Assembly: GCF_007830615.1 (NCBI RefSeq)
Contig: NZ_VLLI01000017.1
Span: 54,251 to 118,250 of the forward strand
DNA from: Mucilaginibacter frigoritolerans
GTDB lineage: Bacteria; Bacteroidota; Bacteroidia; Sphingobacteriales; Sphingobacteriaceae
Direction of reading: 5' to 3'
DNA length: 64,000 nucleotides
The notes under the pieces were generated by a model that ran no database searches, was not told the DNA's origin, and worked only from the letters and a program-made list of their open reading frames with translations. The position numbers and the translations under genes were made by a program. Below are positions 17,609 to 25,238 of the stretch, one piece after another. The stretch's first letter is position 1; each line of letters starts with the position of its first letter.

Positions 17609-17703
17609 GATTTTTAGATGTGCAGATTTGCTGGTGTGCAAATGTGCGGATTATTTTAATTCTTACTCTTTTAATTCCGAAATCGAAATTCCGCAATTCG
17701 AAA
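17609..17703. repeat. Repeat-bearing spacer between aroA and aroC
   Basis: The spacer holds two low-complexity repeat styles: GATGTGCAGATTTGC / GGTGTGCAAATGTGCGGATT-like units at about 17617-17652, and nested TTCCGAAATCGAAATTCCG units at 17672-17705. A 22-base segment (17672-17693) recurs exactly, in opposite orientation, inside aroA at 18751-18772. Confidence 0.75.
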
Positions 17704-19002
17704 TTATTGCACCTTCGCCTCAAATCCTGCCTTTTCCAGATCGGTCCAGAATGCGGGGTATGATTTTTCTACTACTTTTTCGTCCTCAATTTCCAGCTCA
17801 GGTATTACCAGAGCCAGTGGTGCAAAGGCCATTGCCATGCGGTGATCCTCATAAGTGTGGATAAACATCTTTTCCGGAATGAACTTTTCGCTGCAATCCA
17901 GTTTGTACACCAGGCCTTTTTCAGTCAGCTTAACACCCATTTTAGCCAGTTCGTTTTGTAGTGCCTTTATACGGTCGGTTTCTTTAATTTTTAAGGTTTC
18001 CAGCCCGGTAAACGTAGCCTCATGGCCCAATGCTGCACAAACCACAATAACGGTTTGGGCCAAATCAGGGCATTCTTTTAAATCAAATATTTTACGGCCC
18101 AATGGCTTTGGTTCCTTTAACAGGTATACGCCGCCATCTTTAAATTGTGATGTAATGCCAAAATTGGCCATTATCTCAGTAATAACACTATCGCCCTGTA
18201 AGCTGTATTGCGTTAATCCGGGTAAAAATAGTTCGGCTTCATCAGATAAAGCAGCAATAGCGTACCAGTAAGAAGCGGCGCTCCAATCCGGTTCTACATG
18301 TAGTGATGTTTCTTTGAAGTCTTGTTGGGTAATGCTGATCACATTACCATTCCAGGTATGCTGAATACCTGCCGATTGCAGCATGGCCAAAGTCATCTCA
18401 ACATACGGACGTGAGGTTAAATCGCCTTCAATATGCAGTTCCAACCCGAAAGGCAGCCGTGCAGCAATAAGCAACAGCGCAGTAATATACTGACTGCTTA
18501 TACTTCCTTTTATACTGACCTTATTAGAAAGCTGCACCAGGCTGCCTTTCAGTTTTATCGGAGGAAATCCATCATTCTCCACGTATTCAATCTGCGCACC
18601 CAGTTGGCGCAAGGCATCAACCAAAACACCAATGGGGCGTTGTTTCATGCGTTCGCTGCCTGTTAGTATTACTTCTTCATCCTGCAAAGTAAAATAAGCA
18701 GTTAAAAAGCGCATTGCTGTTCCGGCGGGACCGATATTGATTTCGGATTTCGGAATTTCGATTTCGGAATTAGTATCATACGCCGCCGCTCCTGCTAATC
18801 TCTGACCTCTAGCCTCTGATCTCAAAATAGAAGCCAACGTCACCGTATCGGCAGCATCCGAAATGTTTTCAACCTTTACCTTACCATGACTCAGTGCTTC
18901 AATAATAAGGGCGCGGTTACACTCACTTTTTGAACCGGTGAGGTGTACTGTGCCTTTTAATGATTTGCCTGTTTTGGTAAGGATGATGTTGTGGTGTTTC
19001 AT
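17704..19002 (-). CDS. aroA: 3-phosphoshikimate 1-carboxyvinyltransferase (EPSP synthase)
   Basis: Joins phosphoenolpyruvate to shikimate 3-phosphate. 432 residues. Family motifs: LTGSKSECNRALIIEAL (substrate-binding Lys), INIGPAGTAMRFLTAYF, RPIGVLVDALRQLGA, GSISSQYITALLL, KETDRIKALQNELAKMG and TYEDHRMAMAFAPLAL. Between TLASIL and NIGPAGTAM there are about 28 residues (SEARGQRLAGAAAY then DTNSEIEIPKSEI) that look inserted and are encoded by repeat DNA (18739-18822). The frame stays open and all catalytic motifs are present, so it is probably functional. It sits in the aromatic operon between the DAHP synthase gene and aroC. Confidence 0.96.
   Translation of the reverse strand: MKHHNIILTKTGKSLKGTVHLTGSKSECNRALIIEALSHGKVKVENISDAADTVTLASILRSEARGQRLAGAAAYDTNSEIEIPKSEINIGPAGTAMRFLTAYFTLQDEEVILTGSERMKQRPIGVLVDALRQLGAQIEYVENDGFPPIKLKGSLVQLSNKVSIKGSISSQYITALLLIAARLPFGLELHIEGDLTSRPYVEMTLAMLQSAGIQHTWNGNVISITQQDFKETSLHVEPDWSAASYWYAIAALSDEAELFLPGLTQYSLQGDSVITEIMANFGITSQFKDGGVYLLKEPKPLGRKIFDLKECPDLAQTVIVVCAALGHEATFTGLETLKIKETDRIKALQNELAKMGVKLTEKGLVYKLDCSEKFIPEKMFIHTYEDHRMAMAFAPLALVIPELEIEDEKVVEKSYPAFWTDLEKAGFEAKVQ
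18739..18822 (-). repeat. Repeat-derived in-frame segment inside aroA
   Basis: About 84 bases encoding some 28 residues. One half (18741-18772) is made of TTTCGGAATTTCGATTTCGG-like units identical over 22 bases to the intergenic copy at 17672-17693. The other half (about 18797-18822) is CTCTGACCTCTAGCCTCTGATC, a second direct-repeat style. Its length is divisible by three and it contains no stop codon. Confidence 0.75.
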
Positions 19003-19015
19003 TTGTGTATTTCTA

Positions 19016-19076
19016 TACAGAGACGCAAAATATTGCGTCTCTGTAGTATTTGTCAGAAGCGCAAGCTATTGCGCCC
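19016..19076. repeat. Two REP-like hairpins between aroA and the DAHP synthase gene
   Basis: The first hairpin has a perfect 13-bp stem (19016-19028 with 19033-19045) around a 4-base loop: GAGACGCAA...TTGCGTCTC. The second (about 19055-19076) has the same plan, AG-two mismatches-GCGCAA, loop GCTA, TTGCGC-mismatches-CT. Neither has a T-run, so they look like interspersed palindromes inside the operon rather than terminators. Confidence 0.75.
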
Positions 19077-19085
19077 CTATAAAAT

Positions 19086-20213
19086 TTATGCGTGTGTTAA
19101 TTTCTCTGCAGCCTGGCCAGCCTGATCTTTGTTCATGATCTCAGTTTGTTTACGGATAGATTCGCTGTGGATCAATTCCAACAGTTTCTCTGTAAACTCA
19201 GGGCTTAATTTTAATGCTTTACCGTAGTTAACGCCTTTCTGCAAAATTTCGTCCCAACGGTTAACCTGTAAAATGGTGATGTTATTGTCTTTTTTGTAAT
19301 TGCCAATCTGCTCAACAATTTTCATGCGCTCAGCCATTTTCTGAATCACCAGGTCATCAATTTTGTCAATCTGGTTACGTAATTCAGCCAGTTTATCTTT
19401 CAGCTCGGTACCTTTTACCTCTGGTTTACGTAATGCCAGGTGATTAATAATATCAACCAATGCATTAGGTGTAACCTGTTGTTTAGCGTCAGTCCAGGCA
19501 ACACTTGGATCGATGTGTGATTCGATCATCAGGCCCTGCATATCCAGATCAAGCGCTTTTTGTGAAATGTAACCGATTAAATCGCGATTACCGGTAATGT
19601 GGCTCGGATCGTTGATTAATGGTAAATGAGGTGCATGTGTTTTTAAGCTGATGGCCAGATCCCACATTGGCTCGTTACGGAAAGCGCTTTTTTCGTGTGA
19701 TGAAAAGCCGCGGTGTATAGCTGCCAGTTTGGTGATACCTGCGTTATTGATACGCTCTAAAGCACCGATCCATAAAGAAAGATCAGGGTTTACCGGGTTT
19801 TTAACCATTACCGGAACGTCAACACCTTTAAGGGCGTCAGCAATTTCCTGTACGGTAAAAGGGTTTGCAGTTGAGCGGGCACCTACCCATAAAATATCAA
19901 CACCTGCATTTAAAGCTTCTTCAACGTGTTTGGCGGTTGCCACTTCAACAGCTGTAGGTAATCCGGTTTCGTCTTTTGCGCGTTTTAACCATTCCAAACC
20001 GATGCTGCCAATACCTTCAAACTCTCCCGGACGGGTACGTGGTTTCCAGATACCGGCACGTAATGCTGATACTTTACCGGTTTTTGCTAATAAATGAGCT
20101 GTGGCCACTAATTGTTCTTCAGTTTCGGCACTGCAAGGTCCCGCTATTACCAGGGGTTCGCTGGTAACTTTCATCCATGAGCTTAGCGGTTGTATGTTTA
20201 AATCAAGTTTCAT
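19086..20213 (-). CDS. Bifunctional 3-deoxy-7-phosphoheptulonate synthase / chorismate mutase
   Basis: First step of the shikimate pathway fused to chorismate mutase. 375 residues. Residues about 1-260 form the DAHP synthase barrel: VIAGPCSAETEEQL, RAGIWKPRTRPGEFEGIGSIGLEWL, DILWVGARSTANPF, VMVKNPVNPDLSLWIGALERI, and a DPSHITGNR motif. From about 270 an AroQ-type chorismate mutase helix bundle follows: ELKDKLAELRNQIDKIDDLVIQKMAERMKIVEQIGNYKK. This fusion order is common in Bacteroidota. The mutase product prephenate feeds the adjacent pheA product. It lies second in the operon; a 142-base repeat-containing spacer separates it from pheA. Confidence 0.95.
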   Translation of the reverse strand: MKLDLNIQPLSSWMKVTSEPLVIAGPCSAETEEQLVATAHLLAKTGKVSALRAGIWKPRTRPGEFEGIGSIGLEWLKRAKDETGLPTAVEVATAKHVEEALNAGVDILWVGARSTANPFTVQEIADALKGVDVPVMVKNPVNPDLSLWIGALERINNAGITKLAAIHRGFSSHEKSAFRNEPMWDLAISLKTHAPHLPLINDPSHITGNRDLIGYISQKALDLDMQGLMIESHIDPSVAWTDAKQQVTPNALVDIINHLALRKPEVKGTELKDKLAELRNQIDKIDDLVIQKMAERMKIVEQIGNYKKDNNITILQVNRWDEILQKGVNYGKALKLSPEFTEKLLELIHSESIRKQTEIMNKDQAGQAAEKLTHA

Positions 20214-20230
20214 TGTTTTGGTTTTTTATA

Positions 20231-20345
20231 GTCCGAAATTCGGAAAAGTCCGCAAGTCCGGATTGTGTTATGTTTAATTTTATATTGTTTTTTCTCTTTA
20301 ATGTGTTCCTTTGTTTTCGGATATCCGGCTTCCGGAGCTTCCCCG
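20231..20345. repeat. Repeat-like spacer between pheA and the DAHP synthase gene
   Basis: Units of the type GTCCGAAATTCGGAAAAGTCCGCAAGTCCGGA (20231-20262) and CGGATATCCGGCTTCCGGAGC (about 20318-20338) resemble the palindromic TTCCGAAAT family in the aroA/aroC spacer. No gene is visible here. Confidence 0.55.
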
Positions 20346-20355
20346 ATTTAAATCC

Positions 20356-21264
20356 CTACGTTCCTAATTTTTTAATATTGATATAAGTACGTGGGCTGCG
20401 TTCTGCTTTTACTGATTTTGGAACCGCACTTTCTTCATCGTGCCTTTCGTATTCGCCCAAAATGTTAAAGTTGTGCGTATATTTCAGGATCTGCCTGATG
20501 GAGCTGTCATATTGTTTGGGGTCTTCCCACTCAATATCTACATAAAAGTTATACTCATTGCGCTTTCCTAAAATAGGCATGGATTGTATTTTGCTCATGT
20601 TAATGCCTTCTTCAGCAAAAATATTAAGCACTTTGGCCAATGAACCCACTTTGTTGCTTACCTGAAAACAAAGCGATGCTTTATTGGGCTGCCTTTTTAC
20701 CACATTTTCGTGATGGGTAAGGATCAGGAAACGGGTAAAGTTCTTTTTGTTTGATTCTATGCGGCGTTCCAAAACGTCGAGTCCGTAAAGCCTTGCTGCT
20801 AGTGTATTGGCGATAGCCACGGTATCAGTAAGCTGCTCATCGCGGATGCGTTTGGCGCAGGCCGCGGTATCACTGCTTTCAACAATTTGCAGGTGCGGAT
20901 ATTCATCAAAAAAATCAACACACTGGCGAATGGCAATAGGGTGGGAGGTTACATATTTAATATCCTCAAATTTTACGCCCGGCAGAGCCATTAAATGCAA
21001 CTGTATAGGCAGGTAAATTTCGCCAATTACCGGGAAAGCATAACTTAACAGTAGCGAGTAATTGGGTAAAATACTGCCGGCAATGCTGTTTTCAATCGCC
21101 ATTACCACGTAATCGGCATTTTTGTTTTGCAGTGCCTCAAACGTTTGTTTAAAAGAGTTGCACTCAATAGTCTGGATGTTTTCTCCAAAATATTTGAATG
21201 CTGCTTCTTCGTGAAAAGAGGCGCGGATTCCTTGTATGGCAACTCTGGGTTGTTCGTGTTTCAT
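20356..21264 (-). CDS. pheA: Prephenate dehydratase
   Basis: Converts prephenate to phenylpyruvate for phenylalanine synthesis. 302 residues. The catalytic half (about 1-185) has VAIQGIRASFHEEAAFKYFG, AIENSIAGSILPNYSLL and NTLAARLYGLDVLERRIESNKKNFTRFLIL, which includes the TRF catalytic motif. The ACT regulatory domain (about 200-280) begins LCFQVSNKVGSLAKVLNIFAEEGINMSKIQSMP; the classical Phe-binding GALV and ESRP motifs read GSLA and QSMP here, so feedback properties may differ. It is the first structural gene of the aromatic operon, 18 bases after a leader terminator. Its expression is probably set by attenuation. Confidence 0.95.
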   Translation of the reverse strand: MKHEQPRVAIQGIRASFHEEAAFKYFGENIQTIECNSFKQTFEALQNKNADYVVMAIENSIAGSILPNYSLLLSYAFPVIGEIYLPIQLHLMALPGVKFEDIKYVTSHPIAIRQCVDFFDEYPHLQIVESSDTAACAKRIRDEQLTDTVAIANTLAARLYGLDVLERRIESNKKNFTRFLILTHHENVVKRQPNKASLCFQVSNKVGSLAKVLNIFAEEGINMSKIQSMPILGKRNEYNFYVDIEWEDPKQYDSSIRQILKYTHNFNILGEYERHDEESAVPKSVKAERSPRTYINIKKLGT

Positions 21265-21281
21265 AAAAGTCCTGATAAAGC

Positions 21282-21311
21282 AAAAAGTCCCGGTTTTTGG
21301 CCGGGACTTTT
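21282..21311 (-). terminator. Attenuator terminator in the pheA leader
   Basis: On the minus strand AAAAGTCCCGG, loop CCAAAAA, CCGGGACTTTTT: an 11-bp stem (21283-21293 with 21301-21311) ending in five T. It lies between the leader peptide and the pheA start, so it would stop transcription before the operon. Confidence 0.85.
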
Positions 21312-21350
21312 CAGTTTCTTTATATGTTGTTCAAGCATATTAGTCCCGGC
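21300..21350 (-). promoter_or_regulatory. Antiterminator pairing in the pheA leader
   Basis: The minus-strand segment GCCGGGACT (21342-21350), which encodes the last codons of the leader peptide, is a perfect 9-base complement of AGTCCCGGC (21300-21308), the 5' arm of the terminator. The two pairings exclude each other. This is the expected alternative fold of an amino-acid attenuator. Confidence 0.75.
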
Positions 21351-21405
21351 TCTTACTGGTAAAGTAAAAGTAGTAACCGTAAAAATATGCGTTGTTAAAT
21401 TTCAT
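21340..21405 (-). CDS. Phe/Tyr-rich leader peptide of the aromatic operon
   Basis: A 21-residue reading frame from ATG (21405) to TAA (21340). Nine residues are aromatic (five Tyr, four Phe), with residues 7-15 reading YFYGYYFYF. The last sense codons, Ser-Arg-Asp, are encoded by the strand that can pair with the terminator arm. Stalling of a ribosome on the Phe/Tyr run would leave that strand free and favour readthrough. A ribosome at the stop codon would cover it and favour termination. Composition, position and alternative structures together make this much more than a chance small frame. Confidence 0.82.
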   Translation of the reverse strand: MKFNNAYFYGYYFYFTSKSRD

Positions 21406-21423
21406 TTGTTTTTGTTTACGTTG

Positions 21424-21453
21424 TAAATGTAAGGTTAAAAAGAGAATTGTCAA
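21424..21453 (-). promoter_or_regulatory. Promoter of the aromatic operon
   Basis: On the minus strand a TTG (21451-21453) is followed after 19 bases by TACATTTA (21424-21431), one base off TAnnTTTG. The leader ATG at 21405 lies about 19 bases further on. The remaining sequence to 21613 is AT-rich and otherwise featureless. Confidence 0.55.
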
Positions 21454-21613
21454 TAGAAAATTTTATTTTTTTTAAAAATGTTACATTAAACAGAATTTTA
21501 TTTGGTAATAGGTGTGTTTAATGTATATCAATTAAGTATAGTTAGGCGATGTTTATGTGTTATGGAATTTTATTTGGCGGATTAGTTACAGGGGGGAATA
21601 AACCTGCATTATT

Positions 21614-22897
21614 TTATACTACTTCTTCATTAAGCGCTTTTAGTTCATCTTCATACTTACTCAAATCAATGTCATTGTCTAATTCTTTGGCTTTATTAAA
21701 ATTGATAGTAGCCTGATTAATGTCTTTTATCTTTAAATAATAAATGCCTAATACTTTGTATGCATCGGATGCATTTTCATTAACAGACAAACATTGATTA
21801 ACTAACTTTTTACCGGTTTCCAAATTGCCCTCCAAAATTTCCAGGTGACCAAGATTTCCGATGGGTGCATAAAAATCAGGATCGAGTTTTATTGCTTTTT
21901 CAAAGGCATGCCTGGCTACAAAATATTCTTCTTTTTCCAGTAATGCAGCTCCAATATTATTGAGTGCAAGAATGTTATTCTTGTCCTTCTTTAATACTTC
22001 ATTGTAGGTTGTTATCGCCTCATTATTTCTTTGGGTTAAAGACAATAAAGTGGCTTTCATCAACAGGTCGTTTGTTGATAATTTAAACTTGTTTTCTAAT
22101 TCTGTTAAATAAAAATGTGCATCATCGTACTGCTTAGTCTCGATAGAAGTAAAAATTATCAGTCTTAAAATATCATCGGATGTTTTATGTGCTTTTTCAA
22201 GCACTAATTTTAAGCTAATGGCCGCTTTCTCAAATTTTTTGTTTTTATAATGTTCTGCAGCTTCCAAATAAATAGGAAAGGCTTGCCTGAGATTTAACGC
22301 AAAAAGTATTTGTTTGCCATCATTAGCCAGATACACTTTGTACTTTTTGTTTATATCTTTTGGAATCAGGTTGTTTATTAAACTCAAAACAGAGAATCCC
22401 AGGAAAATATAGCAACTGGTGAGTACTAATAAATTAGCCCCTGTATTAAGTATAATAATGAAAGGTATACAAGCCGCAACAACAGTAAATAATGGGCCCG
22501 CCAACAGAATTATTATTTCATTTATATAAGATGGTTCTTGTTTTGAACTGTGGCAAAGACCTATGCCCTTAATAAAAGGGAAAGACTTCTTTATGTAGAA
22601 ATGTAGTTTACCTAATTTGAATGCTATATTATTTTTCTTGTTGCCGTATGAGCCTATATAGATATCTATTTTATTGGGTTTGGTTAATATCAAATAAGCA
22701 AAAGCGTGCCCTAACTCGTGAAGTACTGCAATTAATGGGCTTGAAATAAAAAGAGCAGTGTATATTACTATGAGTACTAACCAATCGTTCATTTCTCTAA
22801 CATACCTATTTTTATTTATTGGGCAAAACCATGTGATAAATAATAAAAACTTAATAAAATATTCAATATCCGACACCTTATAGAGACGATGCTTCAT
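21614..22897 (-). CDS. M50-type membrane metalloprotease with C-terminal TPR repeats
   Basis: About 427 residues. The start is placed at ATG 22897 (MKHRLYKVSDIEYF), because the longer frame runs into a terminator hairpin. The N-terminal half has several membrane helices, a zinc site HELGH at residues 60-64 and a later NLIP...NDG motif, the M50 site-2-protease pattern. From about residue 200 to the end there are TPR-like helical repeats, such as NILALNNIGAALLEKEEYFVARHAFEKAIKLDPDF and SDAYKVLGIYYLKIKDINQATINFNKAKELD. It follows the unknown 541-residue gene on the same strand but is separated from it by a terminator. Substrate unknown; processing of the neighbour is only a guess. Confidence 0.8.
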   Translation of the reverse strand: MKHRLYKVSDIEYFIKFLLFITWFCPINKNRYVREMNDWLVLIVIYTALFISSPLIAVLHELGHAFAYLILTKPNKIDIYIGSYGNKKNNIAFKLGKLHFYIKKSFPFIKGIGLCHSSKQEPSYINEIIILLAGPLFTVVAACIPFIIILNTGANLLVLTSCYIFLGFSVLSLINNLIPKDINKKYKVYLANDGKQILFALNLRQAFPIYLEAAEHYKNKKFEKAAISLKLVLEKAHKTSDDILRLIIFTSIETKQYDDAHFYLTELENKFKLSTNDLLMKATLLSLTQRNNEAITTYNEVLKKDKNNILALNNIGAALLEKEEYFVARHAFEKAIKLDPDFYAPIGNLGHLEILEGNLETGKKLVNQCLSVNENASDAYKVLGIYYLKIKDINQATINFNKAKELDNDIDLSKYEDELKALNEEVV

Positions 22898-22902
22898 AAA
22901 AT

Positions 22903-22939
22903 AAAAGGGTTTCAAACCTTGTTGGCATGAAACCCTTTT
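22903..22939 (-). terminator. Terminator of the 541-residue unknown gene
   Basis: AAAAGGGTTTCA (22903-22914) and its exact complement at 22928-22939 form a 12-bp stem with flanking T-run on the minus strand, 27 bases after the upstream gene's stop and directly before the M50 start. Confidence 0.85.
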
Positions 22940-22965
22940 GTGTAAGGTTTAAATGGGATAAAGGC

Positions 22966-24591
22966 TTATTTTTTTGCCTTTACCACTAATGATTGCAAAA
23001 ACTGAACCTTTTTTGCAGGCAATCGTCCTGCTTTCGGATAAGTGGCCGTTATCTCGAAAAGGTATATATCGCCGACTTTTGCATTGGCCGGTACTACAGC
23101 CGAAACGGTAAAATTTGTTTGTTTTTTATCCGCAAAGTGCAGCACATAATCATTTGCCTCCGGTTGTTTGGATATTTCGCCCTTTGAAGTAAGTTTAAGC
23201 TCCGGTTTAATATTAACCACAGGTAACGTTTTCCTTAATACCGGGATAAGGTAGGGGGGGGCTTTGCTGTAAATACGTTTGTGTATCCTTACTTCTTCCA
23301 AAACTTTATCATTTTGTGCCCAGTTAGCAGCAACGTGCTGTGTAGTAAATTGAATGCCAATTGATAAATTTTCATATTCAAGCGGAATTTCTCCCAAGCC
23401 TAATATTAAATGCCATGGTTCGCCTGGAATTACAAAAATACTGTTTGTATTTCTCCATGCAGAACAACTATGGCTAACGTTTGCATTAGGCGATGGAATA
23501 TTCACCGCATCAGCTGAGCTTGTAGGGTTGAAGCCGCAAGGCGAATCAGCGGTATACAGGCTAACCGCAGCACAAGTGTGGCTGTCGACACCGCCGGTAT
23601 TTACAAATGGTACGGAAGATATCACTATTTGAGAACTGCTTGCAGGTATAAGAACTGTTTGTGTATCCAGCAGGATACCTATCGTAGCCAGGCCCTCCGG
23701 AATGGCCCAGAAAGTAACCTTTGTACTTACTTCAAATGCTGAATCATTGTGTATTACCGCAGCAAAGCCATACTGAACCCCAGCTATTACCGTTGTACTG
23801 CCACCTACAATGGGAACGGTAGTGCCCAGCGAGGTGCTGCTGAATGGAGTGAAAAGGATAATATCAGGACTTTCGTAGCTTCCGGTAATATAAGTAGACG
23901 CAGGTTCTTTATAAAATGCAAAGGCTGTTATATTGGAAGGTGTTGAAGCGCTTACAGTTAAGTTAGTACCGGCTATTGTTTGTGCCGGACCTTCCAATTG
24001 CCCCCATTTATCAAAAAGGGCAGTACTGTTTGCTACTCCTGGCGTATTAATTGGATTGGTGGCTGCCTGTACGGTTTCTGCACGTGGTTCAACAGCTAAC
24101 GAGCCGTATACATTAACATTTGGGGTTAACGAATTGTCAGGAGTAATGCTATTAACAAAAAAGTTATCCAGAAAAGTGCCGGTTGTTTCGTCCATAGCAT
24201 CTAGATAGATGCCCGGACCCCCACCGGAACCTGTACCATGGGCAATGTATAAAACTAAAATATTAATTACCTGTGTGCCTACAATTAACGGGGCAAATGG
24301 AGATGAGCCAGGTAAGTTATTAATATCGGTTGAGGTTTCGCCTGCACCTGCACAACCGGAAACATTCATGAACCCGAAATTATAAGTGTTGCCAACACTG
24401 TCGGTATAAGAAGCGGGTGGTGTATCGGGAGTAAAAGAACTGCCGGTAGCCAGATCATTGGTTGCCGGTACCGTAATGCCGGGAATAGGTATATATTTTG
24501 ATGATGTGGCAGGATTTCTGTTTTGTCGTGTTTCAGGTCCACCAACTGTTAGTGGTTCGTAATAAACATACTGGTAAATTGCGTTAGGCAT
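22966..24591 (-). CDS. Unknown 541-residue protein
   Basis: I do not recognise this protein. It begins MPNAIYQYVYYEPLTVGGPE with no signal peptide. It is rich in Thr, Ser, Pro, Gly and Asn, low in charge over the first 350 residues, and looks like all-beta repeats: TVTFW-type strands and STTVIAGVQYGFAAVIHNDS, resembling CARDB-like beta sandwiches. It contains several Cys (SGCAGAGETST, SHTCAAV, DSPCGFN, SHSCSAW). The last 120 residues are more basic and end in a second beta-sandwich-like part (NFTVSAVVPANAKVGDIYLFEITATYP). The context is an M50-TPR protein next door. Extracellular or surface function is possible but not shown. Confidence 0.6.
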   Translation of the reverse strand: MPNAIYQYVYYEPLTVGGPETRQNRNPATSSKYIPIPGITVPATNDLATGSSFTPDTPPASYTDSVGNTYNFGFMNVSGCAGAGETSTDINNLPGSSPFAPLIVGTQVINILVLYIAHGTGSGGGPGIYLDAMDETTGTFLDNFFVNSITPDNSLTPNVNVYGSLAVEPRAETVQAATNPINTPGVANSTALFDKWGQLEGPAQTIAGTNLTVSASTPSNITAFAFYKEPASTYITGSYESPDIILFTPFSSTSLGTTVPIVGGSTTVIAGVQYGFAAVIHNDSAFEVSTKVTFWAIPEGLATIGILLDTQTVLIPASSSQIVISSVPFVNTGGVDSHTCAAVSLYTADSPCGFNPTSSADAVNIPSPNANVSHSCSAWRNTNSIFVIPGEPWHLILGLGEIPLEYENLSIGIQFTTQHVAANWAQNDKVLEEVRIHKRIYSKAPPYLIPVLRKTLPVVNIKPELKLTSKGEISKQPEANDYVLHFADKKQTNFTVSAVVPANAKVGDIYLFEITATYPKAGRLPAKKVQFLQSLVVKAKK

Positions 24592-25173
24592 GATTTTTTT
24601 TGCTTAATGTTTTGCCTACTCTATAACCCGTTTTCGGCTAATCGGGAGCTTACTCTTTTTTTGTTTTCGCTGCAGTCTATTCCAAAAGGATTTTCGGCTA
24701 TTGCTCCGTTATTAATTTTTTGATTTTAGTTTAAATGATCAGGTTTTTATTGCTGGTTTTTTTTCACTGAAAATATAAGGGTTTGTTTTTCAGGTTAATT
24801 GGTTGAAATTAATATCCAAATGTACAGGCTGTTATTCCCAAAGGGTGTAGTAAAACCACTGGATTTTAGCGAGGTTTTTACGCGATGTTTAATGCGTAAT
24901 AATAGACGGGAGAGGTGCGTAGTTTAAACAAATTAATTATGGGTTTAGGCTCATTTTTTAATTAAGTGTACCGTTGAGAAAAATAATTTTTTGTCCCATT
25001 TATCCCAATCTGCCCCGGTGTTGGCCTTAGCTTATTGATTTACAGTGTGGATTTGTTTCTACCGCCCTATGCGTTTCTTTTTGTTCCATTTTTTCTGCGG
25101 GACAACAAACGCCGGGCGGCTACTGAAAATATAGCGTTCAGGGTGTTTACGCATTAAATGTTATTCCAATAAA
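24592..25173. other. Long gene-free spacer
   Basis: About 580 bases, AT-rich, with no convincing frame on either strand. Two partial copies of TTTTCGGCTA(A/T)T occur at about 24631 and 24693. A promoter for the 541-residue gene probably lies near its left side, but I could not place it. Confidence 0.5.
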
Positions 25174-25207
25174 AATGCCGCCTCATAATTGCTTATAAGG
25201 CGGCATT
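25174..25207 (-). terminator. Terminator of the GH127 gene
   Basis: AATGCCGCCT (25174-25183) with its exact complement at 25198-25207 makes a 10-bp stem, followed on the minus strand by a T-rich tail, 32 bases after the GH127 stop. Confidence 0.8.
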
Positions 25208-25238
25208 CTCCATTATTGAATTGATAAAATCTATAATC

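Noticed and set aside
24592..25173. A hidden gene or small RNA in the longest spacer
   Set aside because: No frame with plausible start and composition, and no stable hairpin other than the GH127 terminator.
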